Positions 1 to 8,768 are shown, counted from the stretch's first letter. The stretch: DNA of 48,833 nucleotides from Roseicella aerolata (GCF_020523605.1 NZ_JAJAQI010000042.1:1-48833), one strand, 5' to 3'. The notes: generated by a model from the letters alone, not told the origin. Translations and numbers: made by a program.

Positions 1-253
1 CCTACGGCTTCCTCGTGGCCGAGCGCTGCCTTTTCCCCCCTCAATCCCGCTTCACCGCGCGGCGGCTCAAGACACCTGCGCTATCCAAAGGCTTCCAGCC
101 GCGCGGTGCCGGTCCGGCCTGAGCGCCACGTGCCGCACTCAATCGCCAGCATTCGCCGCCGCCTCACCGTCGGCCTTGTCCACCTCCTCCCGCGCTGCCC
201 CTGCTGCCTGCAGAAACAGCGTATACGGCCAAGAAGCAAGTGACACAGTAAGA
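1..253 (+). mobile_element. Left terminal inverted repeat: 3' end of an IS701-type insertion sequence
   Basis: These 253 bases are the exact reverse complement of 48581-48833; identity stops at 254 (t here, c in the partner). Read rightwards from base 3 they encode a peptide beginning YGFLVAERCLFPPQSR and stopping at 120-122. From 124 in another frame the reading continues RPERHVPHSIASIRRRL and then LPRCPCC, stopping near 242. From memory both pieces resemble the C-terminus of IS701-family DDE transposases, so the gene seems cut by the window edge and frameshifted near 105-112. The edge of the repeat, ending agtgacacagtaaga, is probably the IS terminus; the bases just inside are ttaa, which would suit the 4-bp target duplications of this family. 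The family call is recollection, not a database match. Confidence 0.6.
3..242 (+). pseudogene. IS701-family transposase, C-terminal fragment with frameshift
   Basis: Only the last part of a transposase is inside the window. The first frame gives YGFLVAER...FQPRGAGPA and stops at 120-122. Adding one base around 108-110 would join it to the downstream frame RPERHVPHSIASIRRRL...LPRCPCC, which is how related transposases read from memory. The fragment therefore looks like a gene with a one-base deletion, or one needing ribosomal frameshifting. The catalytic DDE residues lie outside the window. The same fragment, with the same frame break, is on the minus strand at the other end. Confidence 0.5.
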
Positions 254-534
254 TTAAGGGCCAGATCGCCCTGGCATGCCGTTTGCGGTCGTGTCCCGTC
301 GCCTGGCGAGGCCGGGGCATGGCGCATCGTCCTCCGCGGCAGGGAGGCTGGGCGTGACCTGTTGCGTGGCGGCCATCCGGCCGCACGGGAGTGGGCGGCC
401 AGGGATGCCTTCTCGAACCCAGATGACGCTCCGCCGGAAGACAGGGGGCGCTCCGCGCGGGGGAGGCGAGTCGAGGCTCTCCGGAGCCCGAGGAATGCTC
501 CCACGGATGGCGCTCCCTTCTGAACGCCGCCCGC
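254..534. other. Intergenic stretch without a recognisable gene
   Basis: Open frames here are arginine- and glycine-rich, with the composition expected of noncoding high-GC DNA, and none has a convincing ribosome-binding site or a recognisable domain. It lies between the IS end and the palindromic repeats. It may be a remnant of a gene interrupted by the IS, but nothing identifiable remains. Confidence 0.5.
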
Positions 535-687
535 AGCGGATCATTCTTCGCGGGGCAACCTCCCGCTCCTCGGCGATCCGATCTACAGCGGATTGCGTTC
601 AAAACTGAACGCCAATCCGCTGTAGACCGTTGTCCGTAGAGCAGATTCACGCTGCGGGGCGCTCACGCTCCTCCGCGATCTGCTCTA
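535..687 (-). repeat. Composite palindromic repeat, locus 1 (modules B-A-B)
   Basis: Three palindromic modules sit side by side. A diverged B copy spans 535-582. Module A spans 583-625 and forms a 19-bp stem (CTACAGCGGATT...) with one bulged base and a loop of about four. A second B copy spans 637-687 with 10-bp outer arms TAGAGCAGAT/ATCTGCTCTA. Read on the minus strand the order is B, A, B. The B copy at 637-687, reverse-complemented, differs from 10199-10248 at only about six positions. Its right arm supplies the stop codon of the gene starting at 1389. Confidence 0.8.
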
Positions 688-1389
688 GCTGAAACTCACC
701 TGCACCCGGCCCAGCCGTCCCAAGGAGGCTTGCAGTTCCAGCCCCGCCACCGGCTCAAGCGAGGGGCCGACGGATGCCACCAGCACGGCGCCCTGCGGCA
801 GGCCGCCGGCACGCCGTGCGGCGAGCGCGGCCGCCAGCATCGCCTCCTCCAGATCCACCTCCTCGCCGCGCCGCCAGGTCCCGACCGGGGTCAGGGAAGC
901 GCGGACCCGCATCGGCGCCATGCGCTTTCCCTTGCCGGTCACGATGTAGCCCAGCCCCGCCAGATCGGCCGCGGCCAGGGCACCGGTGGAAGGTGGTTCG
1001 CTCCAGCGCCAGCTCCCGACATCGATGGCCGGATGCAGGCTGGCGAAATTCGGCAACTCGTCGCCGCGCCGCGGCAGGTCCTCCGCCAGAACCCCGACCA
1101 CTGCGGCGCTGGCCCGCGGGTGGCGCAGCACGGCAAGCGCGATGGTGCTGCCGTCCTTCAGCAGCCGTCCATCCAGCACCGGTCCGGGGACGGGGCGGCC
1201 ATTGGTCGGGCTGGCGAGGCGCAGGCCGCAGGAGGTGAGATCCAGCATGTCGAGAACGCGTGCGGCAATCCGCTGTCCGTCCAGCATGCTGCGGGGGGTC
1301 GCGACGGGAGGGAGCGGCGCAAGCGGCTGTCCTGTCTCCACCGCCTCGGCCAGCCATTTCGCTGCGCTGTCGCGCAGGGCAGCATCCAT
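685..1389 (-). CDS. Hydratase-like protein (possible MhpD/fumarylacetoacetase relative)
   Basis: A 234-residue soluble protein without a signal peptide or membrane segment. The layout, an N-terminal helix with AAKWLAEAVETGQPLAPLP, a central segment ending GALAAADLAGLGYIVTGKGK, and a beta-rich C-terminus, recalls 2-keto-4-pentenoate hydratase-type proteins. It is shorter than the usual ~260 residues and the acidic metal-binding motif is not obvious, so the assignment is tentative. It lies downstream of the TRAP transporter on the same strand but 267 bp away, so it may be separately transcribed. Its TAG stop lies inside a palindromic repeat arm, so the native 3' end may have been altered when the repeat arrived. 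Confidence 0.5.
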   Translation of the reverse strand: MDAALRDSAAKWLAEAVETGQPLAPLPPVATPRSMLDGQRIAARVLDMLDLTSCGLRLASPTNGRPVPGPVLDGRLLKDGSTIALAVLRHPRASAAVVGVLAEDLPRRGDELPNFASLHPAIDVGSWRWSEPPSTGALAAADLAGLGYIVTGKGKRMAPMRVRASLTPVGTWRRGEEVDLEEAMLAAALAARRAGGLPQGAVLVASVGPSLEPVAGLELQASLGRLGRVQVSFS

Positions 1390-1656
1390 AGGTCACCCTT
1401 CCAAAGCGACACGTCACGCAACGAACCGGCATGTCGCGCGTGCTCGCAGTGTATCAAAAAATGCGATTCAGGCGCGACTTCTCTGCAACCGATTCGCAAG
1501 TGCGGATCACGCAATATTTCGCATGCCGCCGCAGCCGGGATACGCCCGCGTGGCGGGACCAGGTCCCGGGCCGGCCCGCATGAATGCGGACCGGCGCCGG
1601 TTCTCTGCCGCGCCGCTGCGGACCCCATCGCAGCGCAGTGCAATGGGGGCGGCGGC

Positions 1657-3063
1657 TCAGTCGGAGGGCAGCAGGATCTCCTCCTCCTGGAAGCCGCCGG
1701 GGGGCGGCGCATCCACCGTGAGGGGCAGTGCGCCAGCACCGCCGCCGCCATAGAGCTGCTCGGGCAGCCAAGTGACGAGCTGCGGGAAGACATAGACGCA
1801 GGCCATGCAGAAGAGGACGATGAAGATGAAGGGCATGCAGCCGCGGAAGATGTCCTCCAGCCGGACATGCTTGGGCGCCACGCCCTTCAGGTAGAAGGCC
1901 GCCATGGCGACCGGGGGCGAGAGGAAGCTGGTCTGGAGGTTCAGCGCGATCAGCACGCCGAAGAAGAGCGGGTCCACCCCGAAATCATCCAGCAGCGGCA
2001 GGAAGATGGGGACGAAGATCACGATGATCTCGGTCCATTCCAGCGGCCAGCCGAGCAGGAAGATCAGGAACTGCGCCAGCAGCATGAAGGTGAACTGGTT
2101 CAGCGGCAGCGACTTGAAGAACTCCTCCACCAGCTGCTGCCCGCCGAGATAGCCGAAGACCGAGGAGAAGATCGCCGAGCCGACGAAGAGCCAGCAGACC
2201 ATGGCCGAGGTCCGCGCCGTCAGGAACACGCTTTCCCTCAGCTTGGCCCAGGTGAAGCTGCGATAGGCGATGGCAAGCAGGACGGCTCCGAGCGAGCCCA
2301 TCGCCGCCGCCTCGGACGGCGTGGCGAGGCCCATCAGGATGGCGCCGAGCACCAGGGCGATCAGCAGGGCGAGCGGCAGGAAGGAGGTGAGCAGGGAGAA
2401 GAGGATCGCCTGGAAGGGGATGTTCACCTCCTCCGGCGGCAGGCGCGGCGCGTAGTGCGGCTTCACCACCGCGATGCCCATGGCATAGAGGATGTAGAGC
2501 GCGGCCAGCATCACGCCCGGGATGAAGGCGGCGGCATAGAGCTGCACCACGGAGACGCCCGCCGTCGCGCCGAACAGGATCAGCATGATCGAGGGTGGGA
2601 TCAGGATGCCGAGGCAGCCGCCCGCGCAGATGACGCCGGTGGCGAGCCGGGGATCGTAGCCCGCGCGCAGCATGGGCGGCAGCGCCAGCAGGCCCATCAG
2701 CGTCACCACTGCGCCGACGATGCCGGTGGCGGTGGCGAAGAGGGCGCAGGTGGCGAGCGTCGCGACCGCCAGCGAGCCCGGGATGTTGCCCGAGGCCATC
2801 TGGAGCGAGCGGAACAGCCGGTCGAGGATATTGGCCCGCTCGATGATGTACCCCATGAAGACGAAGAGCGGGACGCTGATCAGCACGTCATTCGCCATCA
2901 CCGAATAGGTGCGCTGGATCAGCAGGTCGAAGATCCGCTCCTGCATGCCGAGATAGCCGAAGAACAACCCCATCGCCATTAGGGTGAAGGCAATGGGAAA
3001 GCCCAGCATGATGAAGAAGAGAAAGAGGAAGAGCTGGGTGAGGCCCAGCGCGCCGTCGCTCAT
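1657..3063 (-). CDS. dctM: TRAP transporter large permease (DctM family)
   Basis: 468 residues, almost entirely hydrophobic, with about 12 membrane segments. This is the ion-coupled channel subunit of a tripartite ATP-independent periplasmic transporter for a carboxylate-type substrate. Family-typical features are the N-terminal FIMLGFPIAFTLMAMGLFFGY, the motif CAGGCLGILIPPSIMLILFG, and a second half with LFVGSAIFSSVFGYLGG and GWPLEWTEIIVIFVPIF. The start at MSDGALGL is chosen because it follows the small permease by 10 bp; a longer upstream reading would overlap that gene. It belongs to the operon with two binding proteins and DctQ. The substrate cannot be read from sequence. Confidence 0.93.
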   Translation of the reverse strand: MSDGALGLTQLFLFLFFIMLGFPIAFTLMAMGLFFGYLGMQERIFDLLIQRTYSVMANDVLISVPLFVFMGYIIERANILDRLFRSLQMASGNIPGSLAVATLATCALFATATGIVGAVVTLMGLLALPPMLRAGYDPRLATGVICAGGCLGILIPPSIMLILFGATAGVSVVQLYAAAFIPGVMLAALYILYAMGIAVVKPHYAPRLPPEEVNIPFQAILFSLLTSFLPLALLIALVLGAILMGLATPSEAAAMGSLGAVLLAIAYRSFTWAKLRESVFLTARTSAMVCWLFVGSAIFSSVFGYLGGQQLVEEFFKSLPLNQFTFMLLAQFLIFLLGWPLEWTEIIVIFVPIFLPLLDDFGVDPLFFGVLIALNLQTSFLSPPVAMAAFYLKGVAPKHVRLEDIFRGCMPFIFIVLFCMACVYVFPQLVTWLPEQLYGGGGAGALPLTVDAPPPGGFQEEEILLPSD

Positions 3064-3073
3064 GAATCGGGCC

Positions 3074-3721
3074 TCACCGTCCGCTGTTGTCGTCGCCGGC
3101 GCGCTCGCCGGGAATGTGGCCGGTCCGCGCCATCTCGCGGGCCAGTTCCTCGGGGTCCTTCTCCGCCGCGGCGGCCAGGATCTGCTGCTCCATCTCCTCG
3201 ACATCCGAGAGGCGCCGCGGCCAGGCGCCGCTGCGGATGCATTGCAGGCAGCGCACCACCTCGACCAGCCCCTGCAGCAGCAGCAGGAGGCCGACCACGG
3301 GGATCAGGAATTTGAAGGGCCAGATGACCGGCCCGGTTGGGGAGAACATGCTCCGCTCGTTCTGACGGAAGCTGTCGGCGAAGAAGAACCAGCCGGAGAT
3401 CATGAAGGCGAAGATCGCCGGGAAGAAGAACAGGATGTAGAGGATCAGGTCGAACCAAGCCTGCCGCCGCGGCGGGAAGCCGCGGTACAGGAAATCGCCG
3501 CGCACATGGCCGTTGCGGGAGAGCGCATAGGCGCCCGCCATCATGAACAGCGTGCCATAGAGCATGTAGGAGACGTCGTAGCCCCAGGAGGTCGGCGCCC
3601 GGAAGACGTAGCGGACGAAGACCTCATAGACGACGACGCCGGTCAGGACGAGGATCGACCAGGCGAAGGTCTGGCCGACCAGGGTGCTCAGGCGATCAAT
3701 GCCGAGCAGCAGGCGCTGCAT
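3074..3721 (-). CDS. dctQ: TRAP transporter small permease (DctQ family)
   Basis: 215 residues with four predicted membrane segments (roughly 18-40, 55-75, 95-120 and 150-170), the standard topology of the DctQ subunit that partners DctM. Recognisable pieces are the N-terminal FAWSILVLTGVVVYEVFVRY, then SWGYDVSYMLYGTLFMMAGAY and RNGHVRGDFLY. The last ~50 residues form a charged cytoplasmic tail (DVEEMEQQILAAAAEKDPEEL), longer than in many DctQ proteins. The start at MQRLLLGIDRL is chosen because the first membrane segment follows directly; the longer frame upstream is arginine/proline-rich. It is 79 bp downstream of the first binding protein and 10 bp before dctM. Confidence 0.9.
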   Translation of the reverse strand: MQRLLLGIDRLSTLVGQTFAWSILVLTGVVVYEVFVRYVFRAPTSWGYDVSYMLYGTLFMMAGAYALSRNGHVRGDFLYRGFPPRRQAWFDLILYILFFFPAIFAFMISGWFFFADSFRQNERSMFSPTGPVIWPFKFLIPVVGLLLLLQGLVEVVRCLQCIRSGAWPRRLSDVEEMEQQILAAAAEKDPEELAREMARTGHIPGERAGDDNSGR

Positions 3722-3800
3722 GATCCCGTCTTCCCTTTCAATTCGCCATGCGCGCCAGCCCCGCCCCGCCACCATGGCCGGCGGCGGGGCGGGGCTGCGC

Positions 3801-4946
3801 TCAGCCCTGGCGAGCAAAGAAGTGGTTATAGGACTGAACCGGGCTGGCCTCATAGCGCAGGGCGAAATTGCCGACGCGCCGGCACCACTCCCGCTGGCTG
3901 TCGCAGACCTTCTTGAAGAAGGGCCCGGCATGCGGGGAGGAATTATCGGCCTCAAGCCGCGCCACCACCCGGTCCCAGGCCTGCAGCTGCGCTTCCAGGA
4001 TGGGGCGCGGCGTCTGGCGGACGCTCACGCCGCTCTGCTGCACCATCACCTGCAGGTCGCGCGAGAAGCGGTCCTGCTGCTTCCAGGACATGTCGGAGGA
4101 CGCCGCCTCCGCCGCATAGCGCAGCACGGCGCGGAGCTCCTCCGGCAACCCGTCGAACTTCGTCCTGTTGAACAGGATCTCGAAGCACTCGACGCGCTGA
4201 TGGTAGCTCTGGATCATGTAATTCTTGGCGACGTCGGGAAAGCCGAGCACGCGGTCGGAGGAGGGGTTGCTGAACTCCGCCCCGTCGATCACCCCGCGCT
4301 CCAGCGCCGGCACGATCTCGCCGCCCGGCAGGGAGACCACCGCCGCCCCCATCTCGGCCATCAGGTCGGCGGCCAGGCCCACGGTGCGGAACTTCATCCC
4401 GCGCACCTGCTCCACCCTCTCCAGCGGCTGGCGGAACCAGCCGAGCGGCTGGGTCGGGATGGGGCCGGAGAGGAAGCCGACCACATTGACGCGGGTGATG
4501 TCCTGGATCAGTTCGCGGTACAGGGCCTCGCCGCCGCCATAATGGAACCAGCCGAGCAGCTGGTTGGCATCGCCGAACCAGGGTGGGGCGGTGCCGAACA
4601 GGCTGTAGGCCTTGTTCTTGCCGAACCAGTAGGCCGTCACCCCATGGCCGCCATCCAGCGTGCCGGTGGAGACCGCGTCCTGCATCTGGAAGGCGCCGAC
4701 CACGGCGCCGGCCGCCAGCAGTTCCAGCCGCAGCCGCCCGCCGCCCATCTGGTTGACGCGGGTCACGTAGTCCTGGGCGAATTCATGCAGGATGTCGCGT
4801 TGCGGCCAGGTGGACTGGAAGCGCAGCACGGCGGTCTGGGCGCGGCTGACATTTGGCGTGGCCAGCACCGCCGTACCGGCGGCACCCAGCGCGGCGGTGC
4901 GCAGCAGGCCGCGCCGGCCGGCGGCCCTGGACGTGATCGATCCCAT
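3801..4946 (-). CDS. dctP: TRAP transporter substrate-binding protein (DctP family), copy 1
   Basis: 381 residues, exported. The N-terminus GRRGLLRTAALGAAGTAVLA followed by ATPNVSRAQ is a twin-arginine-type leader with cleavage probably after RAQ. The mature part begins LRFQSTWPQRDILHEFAQDY and contains TVGLAADLMAEMGA, LPGGEIVPALERGVIDGAE and NPSSDRVLGFPDVAKNY, typical of the DctP fold in which a conserved Arg (KFRTVG here) contacts a substrate carboxylate. The start at MGSITSR puts the RR motif about ten residues in; the upstream extension is low-complexity. It is one of two adjacent copies of equal length, about four-fifths identical by eye, feeding the same DctQM pair. Confidence 0.92.
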   Translation of the reverse strand: MGSITSRAAGRRGLLRTAALGAAGTAVLATPNVSRAQTAVLRFQSTWPQRDILHEFAQDYVTRVNQMGGGRLRLELLAAGAVVGAFQMQDAVSTGTLDGGHGVTAYWFGKNKAYSLFGTAPPWFGDANQLLGWFHYGGGEALYRELIQDITRVNVVGFLSGPIPTQPLGWFRQPLERVEQVRGMKFRTVGLAADLMAEMGAAVVSLPGGEIVPALERGVIDGAEFSNPSSDRVLGFPDVAKNYMIQSYHQRVECFEILFNRTKFDGLPEELRAVLRYAAEAASSDMSWKQQDRFSRDLQVMVQQSGVSVRQTPRPILEAQLQAWDRVVARLEADNSSPHAGPFFKKVCDSQREWCRRVGNFALRYEASPVQSYNHFFARQG

Positions 4947-5085
4947 CTTGTTCTGCCTCCCTTGCGCGGACGCGCCGCCGGAACCCTGCATGCCGCCGGG
5001 CACCCGCTGCACATCAAATGGAGGCGCCTGCGCCGCGCGCAATGTTACGGCGGGCAGGCGCTCAGCCCTGCCCGCCGCAAAGGGA

Positions 5086-6231
5086 TCAGCCCTGGCGCGC
5101 GAAGAAGTGGTTGTAGGAGACCACCGGGCTCGCCTCGTAGCGCAGGAAGAAATTGCCCACCCGGCGGCACCAGTCGCGCTGGCTGTCGCAGACCTTCTTG
5201 AAGAAGGGGCCGTTGGCCGGGGAGGAATTGTCGCCCTCCAGCCGCTGGATCACCCGGTCCCAGGCCTGCAGCTGGGCCTCCAGCACCGGGCGCGGGGTGG
5301 GGCGCACCTGCACGCCCTGCCGCTGAGACATCTCCAGCAGGTCGCGGCTGTAGCGGTCCTGCAGCTTCCAGGACATCTCGGCCGAGGCCGCCTCGGCGCC
5401 GTGGCGGATCACCGCCTGCAACTCGGCCGGCAGAGACTCGTACCGGCCCTTGTTGAACAGGATCTCGAAGCTCTCCACCTTCTGGTGATAGCTCTGGATC
5501 ATGTAGGCCTTGGCGACGTCGGGGAAGCCGAGGACGCGGTCGGAGGAGGGGTTGTTGAACTCCGCCCCGTCGATCACGCCGCGCTCCAGCGCCGGCACGA
5601 TCTCGCCGCCCGGCAGGGAGACGACGGCCGCGCCCATTTCGTTCATCAGGTCGGCGGCCAGGCCCACGGTGCGGTATTTCAGGCCGCGGATCTGGTCGGC
5701 GCGCTCGATCGGCTGCTTGAACCAGCCGAGTGGCTGGGTCGGCATGGGGCCGGAGAGGAAGCCGACGGCATTGACCTTCAGGATGTCGCCCAGCAGCTCC
5801 TTGTACAGGGCCTCGCCGCCGCCGTGATAGAACCAGCCGAGCAGCTGGTTGGCATCGCCGAACCAGGGCGGGGTGGTGCCGAACAGGCTGAAGGCCTTGT
5901 TCTTGCCGAACCAGTAGGCCGAGACGCCATGGCCGCCATCGAGCGTGCCGGAGGAGACGGCATCCAGCAGCTGGAAGGCGCCGACCACGGCGCCGGCCGC
6001 GAGCAGCTCCAGCCGCAGCCGGCCGCCGGCCATGGCATTCACCCGGCTGACATAGTCCTGGGCGAATTCATGGAAGATGTCGCGCTGCGGCCAGGTGGAC
6101 TGGAAGCGCAGCGTGACGGTCTGGGCACGGCTCACATTGGGCGTGGCCAGCACGGCGGCGCCGGCGGCGCCGACGGCAGTGGCCTTGAGGAGGCCGCGGC
6201 GGCCGGGCTCGGGCGTGTCTTTCGCGGACAT
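5086..6231 (-). CDS. dctP: TRAP transporter substrate-binding protein (DctP family), copy 2
   Basis: 381 residues, the same length as its downstream neighbour, with the same leader design (GRRGLLKATAVGAAGAAVLA, cleavage after SRAQ). The mature domain shares long blocks with copy 1, including LPGGEIVPALERGVIDGAE and the terminal YNHFFARQG. Differences cluster around residues 245-310 (for example the segment with NKGRYESLPAEL). It is first in the operon order DctP2-DctP1-DctQ-DctM. Recent duplication with divergence of ligand preference is inferred. The start at MSAKDTPEP is chosen for leader geometry. Confidence 0.92.
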   Translation of the reverse strand: MSAKDTPEPGRRGLLKATAVGAAGAAVLATPNVSRAQTVTLRFQSTWPQRDIFHEFAQDYVSRVNAMAGGRLRLELLAAGAVVGAFQLLDAVSSGTLDGGHGVSAYWFGKNKAFSLFGTTPPWFGDANQLLGWFYHGGGEALYKELLGDILKVNAVGFLSGPMPTQPLGWFKQPIERADQIRGLKYRTVGLAADLMNEMGAAVVSLPGGEIVPALERGVIDGAEFNNPSSDRVLGFPDVAKAYMIQSYHQKVESFEILFNKGRYESLPAELQAVIRHGAEAASAEMSWKLQDRYSRDLLEMSQRQGVQVRPTPRPVLEAQLQAWDRVIQRLEGDNSSPANGPFFKKVCDSQRDWCRRVGNFFLRYEASPVVSYNHFFARQG

Positions 6232-6333
6232 GGCTGTTTCCCTGCTTGGGCAGGGGCGAGCCGGGCACGCCGCTGCCTCATCGACTGCGGCGCACTTAAT
6301 GAACAGGTGATCACCCCGCAATGGGGCAGGTGG

Positions 6334-7146
6334 TCATTTCGTCACGAAGGCCTTCTCGAGCACATAGGTGCCGGGCTCGTTGTTCGAGCCCTCGACGAAG
6401 CCGCGGGCTTCGAGCAGCGCCTTGACATCGGCATTCATCGCCTCCGACCCGCAGAGCATGACGCGGTCATGCTCGGGCGAGAGTGGCGGCAGGCCGAGAT
6501 CGGCGCAGACCTGGCCGGTCTCGATCAGCGTCGTCACCCGGCCCTGGGTCCGGAAAGGCTCGCGCGTCACGGTGGGGTAGTAGAGCAGCTTGCCCCGCAG
6601 CATCTCGCCAAGGAATTCGTGCTCCGGCAGCTCCCGCTCGATGTAGTCGTGATAGGCGAGTTCCTTCACCTCGCGCACCCCGTGCATCAACACGACTTTT
6701 TCGTACTTCTCGTAGACCTCGGGCTCGCGGATCAGGGACATGAAGGGCGCCATGCCGGTGCCGGTCGAGACCATCCACAGGGTCTTGCCGGGCAGCAGGT
6801 TCTCCACCAGCAGGGTGCCGGTCGGCTTCTTGCCGATCAGCACCGTGTCGCCGACCTTGATGTGCTGCAGGCGGGAGGTGAGGGGGCCGTCCTGCACCTT
6901 GATGGACAGGAACTCCAGCTCCTCGTCCCAGGGCGGGCTGACCATGGAATAGGCCCGGACCAGCGGCTTGCCGCCCACCATCAGGCCGATCATCGCGAAC
7001 TGCCCGGCCACGAAGCGCAGCGCGGGGTCGCGGGTGCAGCGGAAGGAGAATTGCCGGTCGGTCCAGTGATGGACCCAGGTCACCGTCTCACCGAAGAAGG
7101 CGGGCGGGATGGTGGGCTTCGCAGGGGCGAGGGGCAGGGCGTCCAT
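6334..7146 (-). CDS. fpr: Ferredoxin-NADP+ reductase (bacterial Fpr type)
   Basis: 270 residues, cytoplasmic FAD enzyme that exchanges electrons between NADP(H) and ferredoxin or flavodoxin. The FAD site motif RAYSMVSP is in the N-terminal barrel, the pyridine-nucleotide motif STGTGMAPFMSLIREPE in the C-terminal half, then VMLCGSEAMNADV, and the protein ends YVLEKAFVTK, the short C-terminal tail typical of alphaproteobacterial Fpr. The start at MDALPLAP is chosen because the upstream reading is arginine-rich and lacks similarity. It sits 102 bp upstream of the TRAP operon on the same strand but is functionally unrelated, so co-transcription is uncertain. Confidence 0.93.
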   Translation of the reverse strand: MDALPLAPAKPTIPPAFFGETVTWVHHWTDRQFSFRCTRDPALRFVAGQFAMIGLMVGGKPLVRAYSMVSPPWDEELEFLSIKVQDGPLTSRLQHIKVGDTVLIGKKPTGTLLVENLLPGKTLWMVSTGTGMAPFMSLIREPEVYEKYEKVVLMHGVREVKELAYHDYIERELPEHEFLGEMLRGKLLYYPTVTREPFRTQGRVTTLIETGQVCADLGLPPLSPEHDRVMLCGSEAMNADVKALLEARGFVEGSNNEPGTYVLEKAFVTK

Positions 7147-7397
7147 GGCCAGCCTAGATGCGGGGTTGTGCGGCGCAGCGCAACAGGAGATGGCGCAATC
7201 CAGCCTTGCGCGGGCGCAAACCCTGGCGGCACGGGCGTGAATCCCGCAATGGACCGGACCGGACCGGACCGGGCGGGACCGGCACGGCGGCGCGGCCGCC
7301 TGCCCATCCGGCTGTCGCGGGAGCGTCACGGTACTGCCAAAGGCTTGCAATGGAAGGCGGCTAAAGCGCCCGGGCCAAACCATTGGGGGGTTTCCGC

Positions 7398-8768
7398 ATG
7401 CGTGCGTTCCTTCTCGCCGCCGGCCTCGTCGCGGCCGTCGCCGGCCAGGCCCGCGCCGACCAGCGCTTCGAGGCGATGCTCGCCGGCCATGCCGTCCTGC
7501 CGGCCGCCAGTTTCGTCGCGCCCCCGGCCGGGGCGCCCGCCGCCTTCGCCGTCTCCGGCCGCTTCACCGGGCCCGAGGCCCTGCGCACCGACCGGGTCGG
7601 CAGCATCCCCGGCCAGACCGGCGCGACCTACGGCCAGCGGCCCACCGGCCTCGCCCTTCCCTTCGAGGGCCAGCCGGTGCAGGGCTTCTCCGGCATCAAG
7701 CCGGCCGAGGACGGCAGCTACTGGGTGCTGACTGACAACGGCTTCGGCAACAAGCGCAACAGCCCCGATGCGCTGCTCATGCTGCATCGCCTCCGCCCGG
7801 ATTGGCGGAGCGGCCAGGTGGTGGTCGAGCGGACGGTCTTCCTCTCCGACCGTGACCGCCGCGTGCCCTTCCGGATCGCCGCCGAATTCTCCGAGTCGCG
7901 CCATCTGACCGGCGCCGATTTCGACCCTGAGAGCATCCAGCCCATGCCGGATGGCAGCTTCTGGATCGGCGAGGAATTCGGGCCCTTCCTGATCCAGGTG
8001 AATGCGGAGGGCGTGGTGCAGCGCGTGGTGGAGACGCAGCTCGACGGCCAGCGCCTGATCTCGCCCGACCATCCGGCGCTGCAGGTGGCGGCCAGCCCCG
8101 GCACGGGCGTGGCCTTCCGCGCCCGCCGCTCCGGCGGCTTCGAGGGCATGGCGCTGACGCCCGACGGCAGGACGCTCTGGGCCCTGCTGGAACAGCCGAT
8201 CTTCGCGGCGAATTCCGACCAGCCGGAGGGCCCCTTCCTGCGGCTTCTCGAATTCTCGACCGAGCGCGCCGCCTGGACGGGGCGGTCGCTCAAGTACCGG
8301 CTGGAGGCGGGCGCAACCGCGATCGGCGACCTCAACATGATCGATGAGCGCCGCGCCCTCGTGATCGAACGCGACAACGGCGAAGGCGCCCCCTCCCGCG
8401 CCTGCGCGACCGGCCAGACGCCTCCGGCCTGCTTTCCGGCGCCGGCCCGCTTCAAGCGGGTCTATGTCATCGACCTCGGCGCGCCGGATGCCGAGGGTTT
8501 CGTGAGGAAGCTCGGCCATATCGACCTGATGGCGATCCGCGATCCGGAGGGCCTGGCCCGCCAGCGCGGCGATCTGGGCGAGGGCATTCCCCGCGACAAC
8601 TTTACCTTCCCCTTCTTCACCATCGAGAATGTGGCGATGGTCGATGCCGACCACATCATCGTGGCGAATGACAATAACCTGCCCTTCAGCGCCGGCCGGC
8701 ACCTGACCCGTGCCGACGACAACGAGTTCATCCTGCTGCGCGTGCCCGAGCTGCTGCGGGCGCGCTGA
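7398..8768 (+). CDS. Exported esterase-like phytase-family protein
   Basis: 456 residues with a cleavable signal peptide (MRAFLLAAGLVAAVAGQARA). The rest fits the esterase-like phytase domain (a beta-propeller-like phosphoesterase fold, PF13449 as I recall it): VQGFSGIKPAEDGSYWVLTDNGFGNKRNS, then DFDPESIQPMPDGSFWIGEEFGPFL, then GFEGMALTPDGRTLWALLEQP, and near the end FTIENVAMVDADHIIVANDNN. The repeated acidic and Asn-rich loops probably bind calcium. It is likely periplasmic and acts on phosphate or ester substrates; the exact substrate is unknown. The start just after a run of G (7384-7391) fits a ribosome-binding site. A strong hairpin follows the stop codon. Confidence 0.85.
   Translation: MRAFLLAAGLVAAVAGQARADQRFEAMLAGHAVLPAASFVAPPAGAPAAFAVSGRFTGPEALRTDRVGSIPGQTGATYGQRPTGLALPFEGQPVQGFSGIKPAEDGSYWVLTDNGFGNKRNSPDALLMLHRLRPDWRSGQVVVERTVFLSDRDRRVPFRIAAEFSESRHLTGADFDPESIQPMPDGSFWIGEEFGPFLIQVNAEGVVQRVVETQLDGQRLISPDHPALQVAASPGTGVAFRARRSGGFEGMALTPDGRTLWALLEQPIFAANSDQPEGPFLRLLEFSTERAAWTGRSLKYRLEAGATAIGDLNMIDERRALVIERDNGEGAPSRACATGQTPPACFPAPARFKRVYVIDLGAPDAEGFVRKLGHIDLMAIRDPEGLARQRGDLGEGIPRDNFTFPFFTIENVAMVDADHIIVANDNNLPFSAGRHLTRADDNEFILLRVPELLRAR

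Noticed and set aside
1554-1568. CGGGACC/GGTCCCG quasi-palindrome between dctM and the hydratase-like gene
   Set aside because: Loop of one base makes a hairpin unlikely, and no second copy suggests an operator.
4792-7731. A ~980-codon plus-strand open frame across the TRAP binding protein and fpr genes
   Set aside because: Antisense to well-supported minus-strand genes and repeats their reverse composition (many His/Gln/Leu), with no recognisable fold.
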